Notes: generated from the sequence alone by a model not told the origin. DNA of 64,000 nucleotides from CAIWHR01 sp963786625 (GCA_963786625.1 CAWAZS010000014.1:1-64000), one strand, 5' to 3'. Positions 30,327 to 39,817 are shown, counted from the first letter of the stretch. Made by a program: numbers and translations.

Positions 30327-30491
30327 TTACTTCAGCGAGGTATTGATATCGGTGAACTTGGTGTTCAGGTTGGTGCCGAGGCCGTTGACCACGGCGATGA
30401 TCGCCAGCGAAATGCCGGCTGCGATCAGGCCATACTCGATGGCCGTGGCGCCGGACTCGTCATTCAGAAATTTCAAAATCGAACGCTTCAT
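30327..30491 (-). CDS. flp: Flp-type pilin precursor, 54 aa
   Basis: Major Tad/Flp pilus subunit. Short basic leader MKRSILKFLNDESG, then the class-IVb processing site with the conserved Glu-Tyr pair (ATAIEYGLIAAG), a hydrophobic helix GISLAIIAVVNGL and the tail NTKFTDINTSLK. Too short for a 60-residue ORF cut-off. A purine-rich GAGAGAGAAAG precedes the ATG. It is followed by a strong terminator. The 319 bases upstream, to 30810, carry its promoter region and no other gene. Confidence 0.93.
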   Translation of the reverse strand: MKRSILKFLNDESGATAIEYGLIAAGISLAIIAVVNGLGTNLNTKFTDINTSLK

Positions 30492-30810
30492 GTGATGCTT
30501 TCTCTCTCGCTATGGGGTTCTGCTCCACCAGTTCCCTCGAGCGGAACCCTAATGCGAAAATTTCTAATCTTGCATGAAGCGAATTAGTGCAAATTCACTC
30601 CGATATTGCGCGCAAGTTGCGTAGCAAATTGTCACGATTGCCGTCCCGGCCCGGATCGATCATCCCGGGAATATCGTGATCCTGGAGCCGCCTGGCGGCC
30701 GGTTGAGGCAATATTAAAGCCGTGGTCCGGGGCGGGCGATATTGACATCGCGGTTCGAAAATTGGCGTAATCCGTTAACTTTGCTTCTGATTTCGTATTG
30801 AAGGTGATTC

Positions 30811-31668
30811 ATGCTTCGCCGCGCCTTGATTGCCCTTGTTGCCGTCGCTCCGGCAGCCCTGCCCGCAACCTCCCTGGCCTACGAGTTCAAGCCGAAGACA
30901 CCGGAGACCGCGTTCTCCAAGAAAGCGCGCCCGGATATTCTGGGCATCTCCGCGGACTCCTCGGCGGCATCCGCACGGGCGATCCTCGAATCGTCGTTCA
31001 AGGGGCGCGGCAAGGCGGATATCCAGGAGCAGAAATTCGGGGGTACCGCCCTCAGCTACACCGCCGCGATGGTCTTCACCCTTCCCGCCGACCCGAAACA
31101 GACCGGCGAAGTGCTTTCCTCGAGCTTCTCCGCGCCCGCCAGCGCCAACCTCGCTTATTTCGTCGACCGAAACCTGACATTCGCGCTGGACCAGCAGCCT
31201 TCCAAGGCCGAGCTGGTCAAGCAGGTCATGGACAAATACGGCGCCCCGACCATCGTCGGAAACCAGCATTTGTATTACTTCTATCGCGCGGGTTCGATCA
31301 TGTCGGTCGGCGCGAAGTACAAGGAAGCGACGGCGCTGGAGGCGGTCGACCGGCCGCTCGACCCGAAAATGGCGCTCAAGCTGAATGACAGCAATGGCCG
31401 CGGCAGTTGCGTGGCAATGGTGAAACGCTCGCTGGCCAAGGAAAAGAACCTGGCCGCCATGCTGGGCGAGGCCAAGGGCGCCAATTGCGACGGCGCGCTG
31501 AGCGTGGAGCTGACGCCGGGCGCCACGCCGGACCGGGTCGGCAAGGCGCAGTTCACGCTGATGGATTTCAAGCGCATGATCAGCGCGGCCAAGATCGACG
31601 CCGACGCGCTCGCCGCGGAACAGAACGAGCGCAACCCGTTGCCGAAGGCCAGCGCGCCGAAACTGTAA
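30811..31668 (+). CDS. secreted protein of unknown function, 285 aa
   Basis: The signal peptide MLRRALIALVAVAPAALPAT ends near SLA. The mature protein has YEFKPKTPETAFSKKARPD, a central FVDRNLTFALDQQP region and GRGSCVAMVKRSL, with a later lone Cys at GANCDGAL that could form a disulfide. No enzyme motif is visible and I do not recognise the family. Its last 390 bases are overlapped antisense by the read-through end of the acyl-CoA ligase frame. Confidence 0.8.
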   Translation: MLRRALIALVAVAPAALPATSLAYEFKPKTPETAFSKKARPDILGISADSSAASARAILESSFKGRGKADIQEQKFGGTALSYTAAMVFTLPADPKQTGEVLSSSFSAPASANLAYFVDRNLTFALDQQPSKAELVKQVMDKYGAPTIVGNQHLYYFYRAGSIMSVGAKYKEATALEAVDRPLDPKMALKLNDSNGRGSCVAMVKRSLAKEKNLAAMLGEAKGANCDGALSVELTPGATPDRVGKAQFTLMDFKRMISAAKIDADALAAEQNERNPLPKASAPKL

Positions 31669-33404
31669 GCCAGCGGAATCTCGTAGCCCGGATGGAGCCA
31701 TTGGGCGGCGCGAAGCGCCGAACAATGGTGCAATCCGGGGAGCGACGCGAGGTGATGAGAGAACCCCGGATTACGCCATCGAGTCGCGCCTACGCGCGAC
31801 CCGCTGGCTCCATCCGGGCTACGTCTGTCCGCTGCTCGAATCGCGGCCGACGCCTCGCGCAGCTGGCGCTTCATCACCTTGCCGTTGGCGTTGCGCGGCA
31901 ACGGCTCCAAAGTGAGCTCCATCGTCTCCGGCACCTTGTAGTCCGACAGCCGCTCGGCGCACCAGGCGCGCAGCGCTTCGGTGTCGACGCCGTCGCCGCG
32001 GGTCACGATGACCGCATGCACCCGCTCGCCCAGCACCGGGCACGGCTTGGCGATGATGGCGCTCTCGACCACGCCGGGGTGACCTGAAAGCACGGACTCC
32101 ACTTCGGCGGAATAGATTTTCAGGCCGCCGCGGTTGATCATGTCCTTCTGGCGGTCGAACACGCGCACGAAATTTTCATCGTCGATCGAGCCGAGATCGC
32201 CGGAATGCCAGAAGCCGCCGGTAAAACTTTCGGCGGTCGCTTTCGGATTGTTCCAGTAGCCCTTGATGACCGAGCCCGAGCGGATCCAGATCTCGCCGAT
32301 CTCGCCGCGCGGCAGCTCATGGCCGCCGGCGTCCATGACGACGATATCGGCGCCCGGACATGGCAGGCCGACGCTGTCGATATGGCTGGCGGTCAATTCG
32401 CCGGGCATCATGGTCGACGGCGACGTGGTCTCGGTCGCGCCATAGCAGTTCGCCAGCTTCAGGCCGGGAATTTTCACCGCCAGTCTTTCGATCGTGGCAA
32501 TCGGCATCGGCGCGCCGCCGAAGCCGCCGATCCGCCAGCTCGACAGATCGGTGCTGTCGAAATCCGGCTGCAGCAGGCAGAGATTGTACATCGCCGGCAC
32601 CATCACGGTGTAGGTGACGCGCTCGCGCGCCGCCACCTTGAGATATTCCGCGGCCTTGAATTCGGGCATGATGATCAGCGCGCCGGCGCAGCGGACCATG
32701 GTCATGATATTGGCGACCACGCCGGTGACATGCCCGAGCGGCACGGCGGCGATCGAGCGGTCCGCCGCGGTGAGCTTGAGGCACGACACGAACACCATGG
32801 CCGAATGGATGACGTTGCAATGCGCCAGCATCGCGCCCTTCGGCTTCCCCGTGGTCCCCGAGGTGTAGAGGATCATCGCGGTGTCTTCCTCGCCGACATC
32901 GGCAGGCGCCGGCAAAGGCGCGTGGCCGGTCAGCGACGAAAACTGCGACAGGCGCGGGTCGTCATCGACCGCGATGCGATGCACGAGATCGGGAACGTCG
33001 CCGGCATCCGGCAGACGGTCGGCCAAACCGGCTTCGTGGATCAGGACCTTGGCGCCGCAGTCGGTCAGCACATAGGCGATCTCGGGCTTCTGCTGGCGGG
33101 TGCTGAGCAAAACCGTCACCAGGCCCGCATGCGCCGCGGCGAACAGCGTCAGCACGAATTCGATGCGGTTGCCGAGCAGCACCGCGACGCGGTCGCCGCT
33201 TTGCAGGCCGAGCTTGCGAAACCCCGCCGCGATCCCGGCCGATTGCTGCGCGACCTCGCGCCAGCTCATCCGCCGCTCGCCGCAGACCAGCGCCTCGCCG
33301 TCAGGATTTCGCGCGGCGGCATCCGCGATCATCGCCCAGATGCTGTTCGGCCGCTCGCAAAATGCCGGCACCACGCGGTCGCCGAAGCGCGTCTCGAGCC
33401 GCAT
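31281..33404 (-). CDS. acyl-CoA synthetase (AMP-forming), repeat-extended C-terminus
   Basis: Activates a carboxylic acid to its CoA thioester through an acyl-adenylate. P-loop MILYTSGTTGKPKG; A4-A5 region NCYGATETTSPSTM; A7 HSGDLGSID; catalytic lysine of A10 in RNANGKVMKRQL. The family normally ends near residue 520 (about 31840). Here no stop occurs, and the frame reads 180 more codons through the palindromic repeat and antisense into the 30811 gene, giving 707 residues. A lost stop or a small indel at the repeat edge is likely. Acid substrate unknown. Confidence 0.85.
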   Translation of the reverse strand: MRLETRFGDRVVPAFCERPNSIWAMIADAAARNPDGEALVCGERRMSWREVAQQSAGIAAGFRKLGLQSGDRVAVLLGNRIEFVLTLFAAAHAGLVTVLLSTRQQKPEIAYVLTDCGAKVLIHEAGLADRLPDAGDVPDLVHRIAVDDDPRLSQFSSLTGHAPLPAPADVGEEDTAMILYTSGTTGKPKGAMLAHCNVIHSAMVFVSCLKLTAADRSIAAVPLGHVTGVVANIMTMVRCAGALIIMPEFKAAEYLKVAARERVTYTVMVPAMYNLCLLQPDFDSTDLSSWRIGGFGGAPMPIATIERLAVKIPGLKLANCYGATETTSPSTMMPGELTASHIDSVGLPCPGADIVVMDAGGHELPRGEIGEIWIRSGSVIKGYWNNPKATAESFTGGFWHSGDLGSIDDENFVRVFDRQKDMINRGGLKIYSAEVESVLSGHPGVVESAIIAKPCPVLGERVHAVIVTRGDGVDTEALRAWCAERLSDYKVPETMELTLEPLPRNANGKVMKRQLREASAAIRAADRRSPDGASGSRVGATRWRNPGFSHHLASLPGLHHCSALRAAQWLHPGYEIPLAYSFGALAFGNGLRSFCSAASASASILAALIMRLKSISVNCALPTRSGVAPGVSSTLSAPSQLAPLASPSMAARFFSLASERFTIATQLPRPLLSFSLSAIFGSSGRSTASSAVASLYFAPTDMIEPAR
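31682..31823. repeat. palindromic repeat element, 'cgtagcccggatggagc' family, copy 2
   Basis: Ends are perfect inverted copies (cgtagcccggatggagc and gctccatccgggctacg), identical to those of the element at 4791-4966. Internal hairpins differ between copies. It lies between two convergent genes and is traversed by the ligase reading frame. Confidence 0.78.
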
Positions 33405-33450
33405 CGGCGGGAATGGAATGTTGCGACCAGTCCATCGCGCCGCCTCCGTC

Positions 33451-34275
33451 TCAGCTTTTCGCCTTCATGCCGTAGACATGCTCCGGCCCCGGGAAGGCGC
33501 GGGAGCGCACGTCGGTGGCATAGCCCTCGATCGCGGCCTCGATCATCGGCCCGAGATTGCCGTAGCGGCGGACGAATTTCGGCGTCCGCGCCGACAGGCC
33601 CAGCATGTCCTCCAGCACCAGCACCTGGCCGTCGCAGGCCGCACTGGCGCCGATGCCGATGGTGGGGATGGCGATGGTTTCGGTGATCTTCCGCGCCAGC
33701 GGCTCGGCGACCGCCTCGATCACGACCGAGAAGGCGCCGGCTTGCGAAATCGCCTTCGCGTCGTTCTCGATCGGCTCCCAGCTGCCCTCCTCGCGGCCCT
33801 GGGCGCGAAACGAGCCGAGCGTGTTGATCGACTGCGGCGTCAGCCCGATATGGCCCATCACGGGAATGCCGCGCTCGGCCAGAAACGCGACGGTCTCCGC
33901 CATCCGCTCGCCGCCCTCGAGCTTGACGGCGCCGCAATGGGTCTCTTTCAGGATCCGCACCGCGGAATGAAACGCCTGCTCCTTCGAGGCTTCATAGGAG
34001 CCGAAGGGCATGTCGACCACGACCAGCGCATGCTGCGAGCCGCGCATCACGGCATGGCCCTGCAGGATCATCATCTCCAGCGTCACCGGCACCGTGGTCT
34101 CGAAACCGTGCATCACATTCCCGAGGGAATCGCCGACCAGGATGACGTCGCAATAGCGATCGACCAAAGCGGCGGTATGGGCGTGATACGAGGTCAGCAT
34201 CACGATCGGTTCGCCGTTCTTGCGGGCGCGGATATCCGGCGCGGTCTTGCGCTTGATGGTCGACTGCACTGACAC
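33451..34275 (-). CDS. panB: 3-methyl-2-oxobutanoate hydroxymethyltransferase PanB, 274 aa
   Basis: First dedicated step of pantothenate synthesis: 5,10-methylene-THF plus alpha-ketoisovalerate gives ketopantoate. Signatures: MLTSYHAHTAALVD, VGDSLGNVMHG (Mg-binding Asp), KLEGG, MGHIGLTPQ and the catalytic Glu in VVIEAV. GTG 34275 start with GGAG upstream. The start is only four bases after the nnrU stop, so they form one transcript. Confidence 0.96.
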   Translation of the reverse strand: MSVQSTIKRKTAPDIRARKNGEPIVMLTSYHAHTAALVDRYCDVILVGDSLGNVMHGFETTVPVTLEMMILQGHAVMRGSQHALVVVDMPFGSYEASKEQAFHSAVRILKETHCGAVKLEGGERMAETVAFLAERGIPVMGHIGLTPQSINTLGSFRAQGREEGSWEPIENDAKAISQAGAFSVVIEAVAEPLARKITETIAIPTIGIGASAACDGQVLVLEDMLGLSARTPKFVRRYGNLGPMIEAAIEGYATDVRSRAFPGPEHVYGMKAKS

Positions 34276-34279
34276 TTGA

Positions 34280-34864
34280 CTAGGCTCCTACGACGGGAAC
34301 GCCGATCACGACGGGATGGAAGGCGAAGGCCAGCGCCAGATAGGCGACAAAGCCGACCGCCGCGGCGATCAGGTCGTTGCTCATGCCGCCGACCGGGATC
34401 GGTGGTCCGCCGGGGTCGGCGCGATGCTTCAGCGAGATCCGGTCGAACACCGCCCATCCCAGGAACGAGCCGAACAGGATGATCGAGCCGAGGTCGCCAT
34501 TGGCGAGCAGATGCGCCGCCGCCCACAGTTTTACGCCGGTCAGCATCGGATGCTTCAGCGTGGTGTAGATGCGGCCGCGGATATAGGACGCCACCACCAG
34601 GATGACGGCGGGCAGCATCAGCGCCGCCACGACGTGCTTCATGGCGGCCGGCGGATACCAGACGTCGATCCAGCCGGTCGCGCGGTATTTGGCAAAACCC
34701 CAGACGATCAGCGCGAGGCCCACGGCCGAGACCAGCGAATAGCCGATCTTGTAGCCGCCCTCGCCCGTCGAGGCGATCAGGCGCGCCCGCAAGCTCCGCT
34801 GCGTGGTCAGCGTGTGGACGCCGAGGAACAGCACGAGGCCCAGGATCATCACCGAAAGTCCCAT
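34280..34864 (-). CDS. nnrU: NnrU family membrane protein, 194 aa
   Basis: Integral membrane protein with about five helices, related to NnrU of denitrifiers and to NnrU/mDfB-type isoprenylcysteine-methyltransferase-like proteins. Motifs GVHTLTTQRSLR and YTTLKHPMLTGVKLWAAAHLLANGDLGS (split here) are typical. A strong GGAGGAAA site fixes ATG 34864; the frame is open to 34939. Its exact activity is not established. It is co-directional with and adjacent to panB. Confidence 0.85.
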   Translation of the reverse strand: MGLSVMILGLVLFLGVHTLTTQRSLRARLIASTGEGGYKIGYSLVSAVGLALIVWGFAKYRATGWIDVWYPPAAMKHVVAALMLPAVILVVASYIRGRIYTTLKHPMLTGVKLWAAAHLLANGDLGSIILFGSFLGWAVFDRISLKHRADPGGPPIPVGGMSNDLIAAAVGFVAYLALAFAFHPVVIGVPVVGA

Positions 34865-34943
34865 GACGTTTCCTCCGTGGCAGGGACGGTCTTGCGACCT
34901 TCGGGTAACACTTTTGCGGCCAGGGCCGCAATGCGCCAAATCG

Positions 34944-34983
34944 CGTCATTCCGGGGCGCGCGAAGCGCGAACCCGGAATGACG
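34944..34983. repeat. 12-bp inverted repeat, 'cgtcattccggg' type
   Basis: CGTCATTCCGGG at 34944-34955 and CCCGGAATGACG at 34972-34983 flank an inner CGCGC-GAA-GCGCG hairpin. It belongs to the family of short intergenic palindromes common in this bacterial group and sits between two genes of the same strand. Confidence 0.7.
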
Positions 34984-34989
34984 GGGATG

Positions 34990-35571
34990 TCACGGCTTCT
35001 CCGCCTGCCTGCCCAGGTCGCGATTGTCGACATAGCGGATCGCGATCGGCCGCCCGGCGATGGCGCCGCCGAGGTTGCCGGTGAATTTCAGCGGCGCGCA
35101 GGCGGCGAGCGAGGCGTTGATCGCCTTCAGATAGGTCGCGCGGACCTCCGCAGGCGCCCCCGCCGTCGCAAAGGTCACGCGCGGCGTTCCGATGATCTCG
35201 CCGGTTCGCTTGAAGCTGAAGCGCACCGACATCTGCATGCCCTCGCGCGCCGAGGAGGCCTCCGGCGGCGACCAGCAGGACCGCAGCGCCGCGAACAGGT
35301 CGCCGATGCTGTCGAGGTCGTGGCCGGGTTTCTGGTATTTGGCGGCCTCGCCCGGCGACGGCGCGCTCTCGATCGTCAGCTGCAGGTTCTGGCCATAGGG
35401 ATAGTCGATCTCGGGAATGCAGGGGCCGTCATTGAACACGCTGCAGAACGACGGCGTGCAGGGTTGCCCGTCCAGCACGCTGCACGGCGCATGCGAAAAC
35501 GGCGTGGCATCGAGCGGACGCCGCTGCTGGGCATGGGCAGTTCCGGCACCGGCGATCGCTGCAATGGCCAT
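34990..35571 (-). CDS. secreted hypothetical protein, 193 aa
   Basis: The mature part starts after a signal ending GAGTAHA, followed by QQRRPLDATPFSH and a Cys-rich patch (PCSVLDGQPCTPSFCSVF). The C-terminal half, MQMSVRFSFKRTGEIIGTP to RPIAIRYVDNR, has the look of a TonB/TolA C-terminal-like alpha-beta domain. The signal peptide is short. An upstream MLRRVIFI in another frame (about 35600) suggests that one indel hides the true start. Function unknown. Confidence 0.7.
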   Translation of the reverse strand: MAIAAIAGAGTAHAQQRRPLDATPFSHAPCSVLDGQPCTPSFCSVFNDGPCIPEIDYPYGQNLQLTIESAPSPGEAAKYQKPGHDLDSIGDLFAALRSCWSPPEASSAREGMQMSVRFSFKRTGEIIGTPRVTFATAGAPAEVRATYLKAINASLAACAPLKFTGNLGGAIAGRPIAIRYVDNRDLGRQAEKP

Positions 35572-35657
35572 GATGAGATGAAAATGACGCGCCGGAGCAT
35601 GAGATGGACCTTCACGGACAAGCCTTTACATAGATGTGCCCGTCAGCCCGCGCACGT

Positions 35658-35746
35658 GTCATCCCCCGCTTGATCGGGCGCAGTATTCCAGAGGCCGCAT
35701 GGAGAAGCCGCGGCGTACTGGGTCCCCGGTCAAGCCGGGGACGACA
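35658..35746. repeat. composite palindromic repeat ('cagtattccagag...tactgggtcccc'), copy A
   Basis: Two hairpins (atcccccgcttgatcgggcg and gtccccggtcaagccggggac) flank a spacer reading cagtattccagag then gcggcgtactgggtcccc. The element at 37867-37969 has the same order of parts with different hairpin sequences, showing compensatory variation in the stems. Confidence 0.7.
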
Positions 35747-35954
35747 ACCAGCCAAATCTCCGCATCGATCGACCATCGGTTGAAAAATAAATTATCGAAC
35801 ATGCGTGGCGGGCAGGGAGCAATTTCCTGAGCAGATTCAACAAATCCACCCGACGGGCAAATCACTTCGGATTATCGGAAATCATGTCAAGCCCCTCGCG
35901 AAAAAATATTTCTGTTTTCCAGAAATTCGAAATTGGGCTATATCTCTCCGCCAT

Positions 35955-36300
35955 CCCGTTCCATTCGGAGGGGCGTTTCGCGAACGTCACGAACGTGGGG
36001 ACGGGCTGCGGTGGACGTGGCGGCGCGCGAGACGGGCGATGCCTGAAGCGGACTGGCGAAGTCGTGTGGTTCCGACACCCCAAAGGCTGGTGTCAAGTTC
36101 GCGCTCAAGCGCGCGGGCGACGGTGGCAAAAGTGCAGGGCTCACCGAGGAGAGCACGTATAAGCCGTAAACCACTGCGCAGGGAAAGCCGGATGCCTCCG
36201 CTTCACCTGTATGCTCGTGTGCCGCCTACCTCTACCCCATTGCACACGAGACCGCGGGTGCAGCGCGCACCCGGCTTTCCCTGCACCCTCTGAATCTCGA
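35955..36300. repeat. long interspersed intergenic repeat
   Basis: About 345 bases without a credible gene. Short frames give conceptual peptides (RKPLRRESRMPPLHLYARV, RVQRAPGFPCTL) that I recall as often mis-annotated hypothetical proteins in Bradyrhizobium-group genomes. The recall is from memory and unverified. It contains paired arms such as cagggaaagccgg and its inverse ccggctttccctg around 36180-36285. It looks like a multi-copy RNA-like or non-coding repeat. Confidence 0.5.
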
Positions 36301-36403
36301 GGGTGAGGAATTGATCAGCAAACCTCGGGCGAACCGCGCCGCGAGATCGCGAAGCCTGCGCCACCCACACTGTCATCGACGATGAGACGCAGTATAACTC
36401 GAT

Positions 36404-36442
36404 AAGCCCGGCGTACTGGATCCCGCTGCGCGGGGATGACGA
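36404..36442. repeat. short palindromic repeat ('gcgtactggatcccgctgcgcgggatgac' type)
   Basis: Carries gcgtactggatcc followed by the hairpin cccgctgcgcgggg and a tgacgag end, a shorter relative of the composite elements at 35658 and 37867. It lies 69 bases upstream of the sorbosone dehydrogenase start. Confidence 0.55.
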
Positions 36443-36510
36443 GTTACGTGAGGCGCCACCTGCGAACGGCCGTCCTCGGATAGGGTGCGCGCGATCAACA
36501 GGGGAATTAC

Positions 36511-37810
36511 ATGAGCTTGTCCGGTATTTTTGCGCGAATAGTCGCGCTGATCGGCGCCGCCGCGCTGCAGTGGCGCCGGTTGCAGGGCGCGCGCCCGAGC
36601 CGGCCTGGGGCAGCGCTCCGGTGGTACCGGTGGCGAAGCCGCAGGGCGCCTCCCGACGCTGAAGATGCCGTCGGCCAGGGGCTGGAGCGACGGGCAGATT
36701 CCGACGGCGGCGCCGGGGCTCAAGGTCAATGCGTTTGCCACCGGCCTGCAGCATCCGCGCTGGATCGAGGTGCTGCCCAATGGCGACGTCCTCGTCGCCG
36801 AATCGAATCAGGTCCCCGGCCCCGTCAGGAACGTGTTCGGCTACGCGATGCAGGCGACGATGCGACGTGCCTCTGCGCTCGGCGTCAGCGCCAACCGCAT
36901 CACGTTGTTTCGCGACGCCGATGGCGACGGCGTCGCCGAGCGGCGAGACGTTTTCATGGAAGGCCTGAACCAGCCGTTCGGCATGGCGCTTGTGGGCGAC
37001 ACGTTCTATGTCGGCAACACCGACGGCGTGGTGGCCTTCCCCTATGTCGCGGGCGCCGACCGCATCACCGCGCCGGGGAAGAAACTCGTCAGCTTCAAGC
37101 CCGGCGGGCACTGGACGCGCAGCCTGCTGCCGAGCCCCGATGGCCGGAAGCTCTATGCCGGGGTCGGCTCGCTCACCAATATCGCCGACACCGGCATGGA
37201 AGCGGAGCAAGGCCGGGCCGCCATCTACGAGCTCGATCTGGCCGATGGCTCCAGCCGCATCTTTGCCGGCGGCCTGCGCAACGCGGTGGGCATCGCATGG
37301 GAGCCGCAGACCGGCGTGCTCTGGACCGTCGTCAACGAGCGCGACGGCCTCGGCGACGAGACGCCGCCCGATTATCTGACCTCGGTCCGGGACGGCGGCT
37401 TCTACGGCTGGCCCTAGTGCTACTGGGGGCAGACGGTGGACGACCGGGTGCCGCAGGATCCGGCCGCGGTCGCCAAGGCGATCACGCCGGACTACGCGCT
37501 GGGCGGCCACACCGCGTCGCTCGGCCTGTGCTGGATGCCGGCCGGCACCCTGCCCGGCTTTCCGGACGGCATGGCCATCGGCCAGCACGGCTCGTGGAAT
37601 CGCAGCACGCTGAGCGGCTACAAGGTCGTGTTCGTGCCGTTCGAGAACGGGCGCCCGTCCGGGCCGGCGCGGGACATCCTGTCGGGATTTCTCGCACCGG
37701 ACGAGAAGGAGTCCTATGGACGGCCGGTCGGGGTGACACTCGGTCCCGACGGCTCGCTGCTGGTGGCGGACGACGTCGGCGACGTGATCTGGCGCGTGAC
37801 GGGCGCGTAG
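36511..37810 (+). pseudogene. sorbosone dehydrogenase family protein, broken by frameshifts and a TAG
   Basis: Secreted beta-propeller of the PQQ-dependent sugar/L-sorbosone dehydrogenase type. Signal peptide MSLSGIFARIVALIGAAALQ, then two frame changes before PTLKMPSARGW at 36650. The propeller continues with LQHPRWIEVLPNGDVLVAE and FRDADGDGVAE. In-frame TAG at 37417-37419 sits where the family has Tyr (GWPY.YWG); reading resumes with CYWGQTVDDRV and goes to TAG 37808-37810. A TAC-to-TAG substitution explains the stop. Probably inactive if the sequence is right. Confidence 0.8.
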
Positions 37811-37866
37811 CAGGGCGAGTGTCGGGACGACGGATGAGATTGGTCGCGTGGCGCCGCGACCCAAAT

Positions 37867-37969
37867 GGTCATCGCCCGGCGAAAAGCGGGCGACCCAGTA
37901 TCCAGAGACGCCAGCGATCGAGCCGAGAAGTCGCGGCGTACTGGGTCCCCGCTTTCGCGGAGGACGACA
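37867..37969. repeat. composite palindromic repeat, copy B
   Basis: Same parts as 35658-35746: hairpin ggtcatcgcccggcgaaaagcgggcgacc, spacer cagtatccagagacgccag, then gcggcgtactgggtccccgctttcgcggaggacgac. It lies between the convergent sorbosone dehydrogenase and prfC genes, so either strand could use it as a transcript end. Confidence 0.7.
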
Positions 37970-38012
37970 ACGCGGAGCGACGACGCAGCGCGCAAGCACG
38001 CAGCGCCCGGCC

Positions 38013-39634
38013 TCACGCCTTCTTCTTCACGTCCTTGATGCTGGAAAACACGATGCCCTCGGCGCGTTCCCTGGTGTAGCCGAGATAGAATTCGTTCTTG
38101 GCCAGAAACACCGGATCGCCATCGACGTCGTCGGCGACGCCGGAGCCGTTGGCGGCGACGAACGCCTCGAGCTTCTTGCGGTCGTCGGACGAAATCCAGC
38201 GCGCCAGCTGAAATTCCGAGACCTCGAACTCGACCGGCAGCGAATATTCGGCGTCGAGCCGCGCCTTCAGCACGTCGAGCTGCAGCGGGCCGACCACGCC
38301 GACCAGCGCCGGCGCGCCGTCGCGCGGGCGGAACACCTGCACCACGCCCTCCTCCGACATCTGCTGCAGCGCCTCCTTCAGCTTCTTCGCCTTCATCGCA
38401 TCGGTGAGGCGGACGCGGCGGACGATTTCCGGCGCGAAGGACGGCACGCCGACGAAGGTCAGGTCCTCGCCTTCGGTCAGGGTGTCGCCGATCCGCAGCG
38501 TGCCGTGATTGGGAATGCCGACGACGTCGCCGGCAAAGGCTTCGTCCGCCACCGAGCGGTCCTGCGCGAAGAAGAATTGCGGACTGGACAGCGTCATGCT
38601 CTTGCCGGTGCGCACCAGCTTCGCCTTCATGCCGCGCGTCAGCTTGCCCGAGCACAGCCGCGCGAAGGCGATGCGGTCGCGGTGGTTCGGATCCATGTTG
38701 GCCTGGATCTTGAAGACGAAGGCGCTCATGCGCGGCTCCGAGGCCTCGACCTTGCGCAGGTTGGAATCCTGCGCGCGCGGCGGCGGCGCGAATTTGCCGA
38801 GGCCTTCGAGCAGATCGCCGACGCCGAAATTGCGCAGCGCCGAGCCGAAATAGACCGGCGTCATGTGGCCTTCGCGGAACGAAGCCAGGTCGAACGGCTT
38901 GCTGGCTTCCTTCACCAGCGCCAGTTCCTCGGTGATTTCGGCGACGTCGAGATTGGCGTTGCGGCCGGCGAGTTCGGCGACGTCGATGTTTTCGGCAGCC
39001 CCGGTCTTGGCGCCGCCGCCTTCGAGCAGGCGGATGCCGCCGGTGGAAATATCGTAGGTGCCCATGAAATCGCGGCCGCGGCCGACCGGCCAGGTCATCG
39101 GCGTGGTGTCGAGCGCCAGCGTCTTTTCGATTTCGTCGAGCAGTTCGAAGGTGTCGAGGCTCTCGCGGTCCATCTTGTTGATGAAGGTGATGATCGGAAT
39201 GTCGCGCAGACGGCAGACTTCGATCAGCTTCAGCGTCCGCGCCTCGATGCCCTTGGCGGCGTCGATCACCATGACGGCGGAATCCACCGCCGTCAGCGTC
39301 CGATAGGTGTCTTCCGAAAAGTCCTCATGGCCCGGCGTGTCCAGCAGGTTGAAGACGAGGTCGTTGAATTCGAAGGTCATCACCGAGGTGACGACCGAGA
39401 TGCCGCGGTCGCGCTCGATCTTCATCCAGTCGGAACGGGTGTTGCGCCGTTCGCCCTTGGCCTTGACCTGCCCGGCCAGATTGATGGCGCCGCCGAACAG
39501 CAGCAGCTTTTCGGTCAGCGTGGTCTTGCCGGCGTCCGGATGCGAGATGATGGCAAAGGTCCGCCGCCGCGCCACTTCAGTCGGACAGACGGCGAACGGG
39601 ACGGCGATTCGGCAGTGAGGGCGAGGTCGGACAT
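38013..39634 (-). CDS. prfC: peptide chain release factor 3, single frameshift
   Basis: Translational GTPase that recycles RF1/RF2. G1 SHPDAGKTT, G3 DTPGHEDFSEDT, G4 NKMDRES; domain II and a C-terminal domain follow to SSIKDVKKKA. The natural start is ATG 39634 (MSDLALTAESPSRSP), which joins the main frame by a single shift near 39585 just before TEVARRRTFAII. The main frame itself is open upstream to 39776, but that extension does not look like RF3. Corrected length about 540 residues. Confidence 0.94.
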
Positions 39635-39753
39635 CAGCGAGCCTGTGGCAGGGAAACCGGGCGCAATCAAGGGGTTTGCAAGGGATTTGCAAGGGGTTTG
39701 GGCCGGCAGCGGCACGTTGCGCGCGGTCCCGCTCGCCCTCATATAGGGGCTGC

Positions 39754-39799
39754 GAGGACGACCTCCAATCCATCATTTCATGCGCAGGGACGGCCCTGC
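39754..39799 (+). ncRNA. guanidine-II riboswitch (mini-ykkC) in the gdx leader
   Basis: Two successive hairpins carry the diagnostic ACGR loops: GAGG-ACGA-CCTC at 39754-39765 and GCAGGG-ACGG-CCCTGC at 39784-39799, separated by 18 bases. The Shine-Dalgarno GGGAGG (39805-39810) follows six bases later, then ATG 39818 of a guanidine exporter. This is the known architecture of the mini-ykkC class, which binds guanidinium in the two loops and frees the ribosome site. First stem is only 4 bp. Assignment by motif and gene context. Confidence 0.88.
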
Positions 39800-39817
39800 T
39801 GACCGGGAGGCCGTCCC

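Noticed and set aside
36203..37999. 598-codon minus-strand open frame
   Set aside because: Crosses repeats and the sorbosone dehydrogenase in antisense; no family resemblance.
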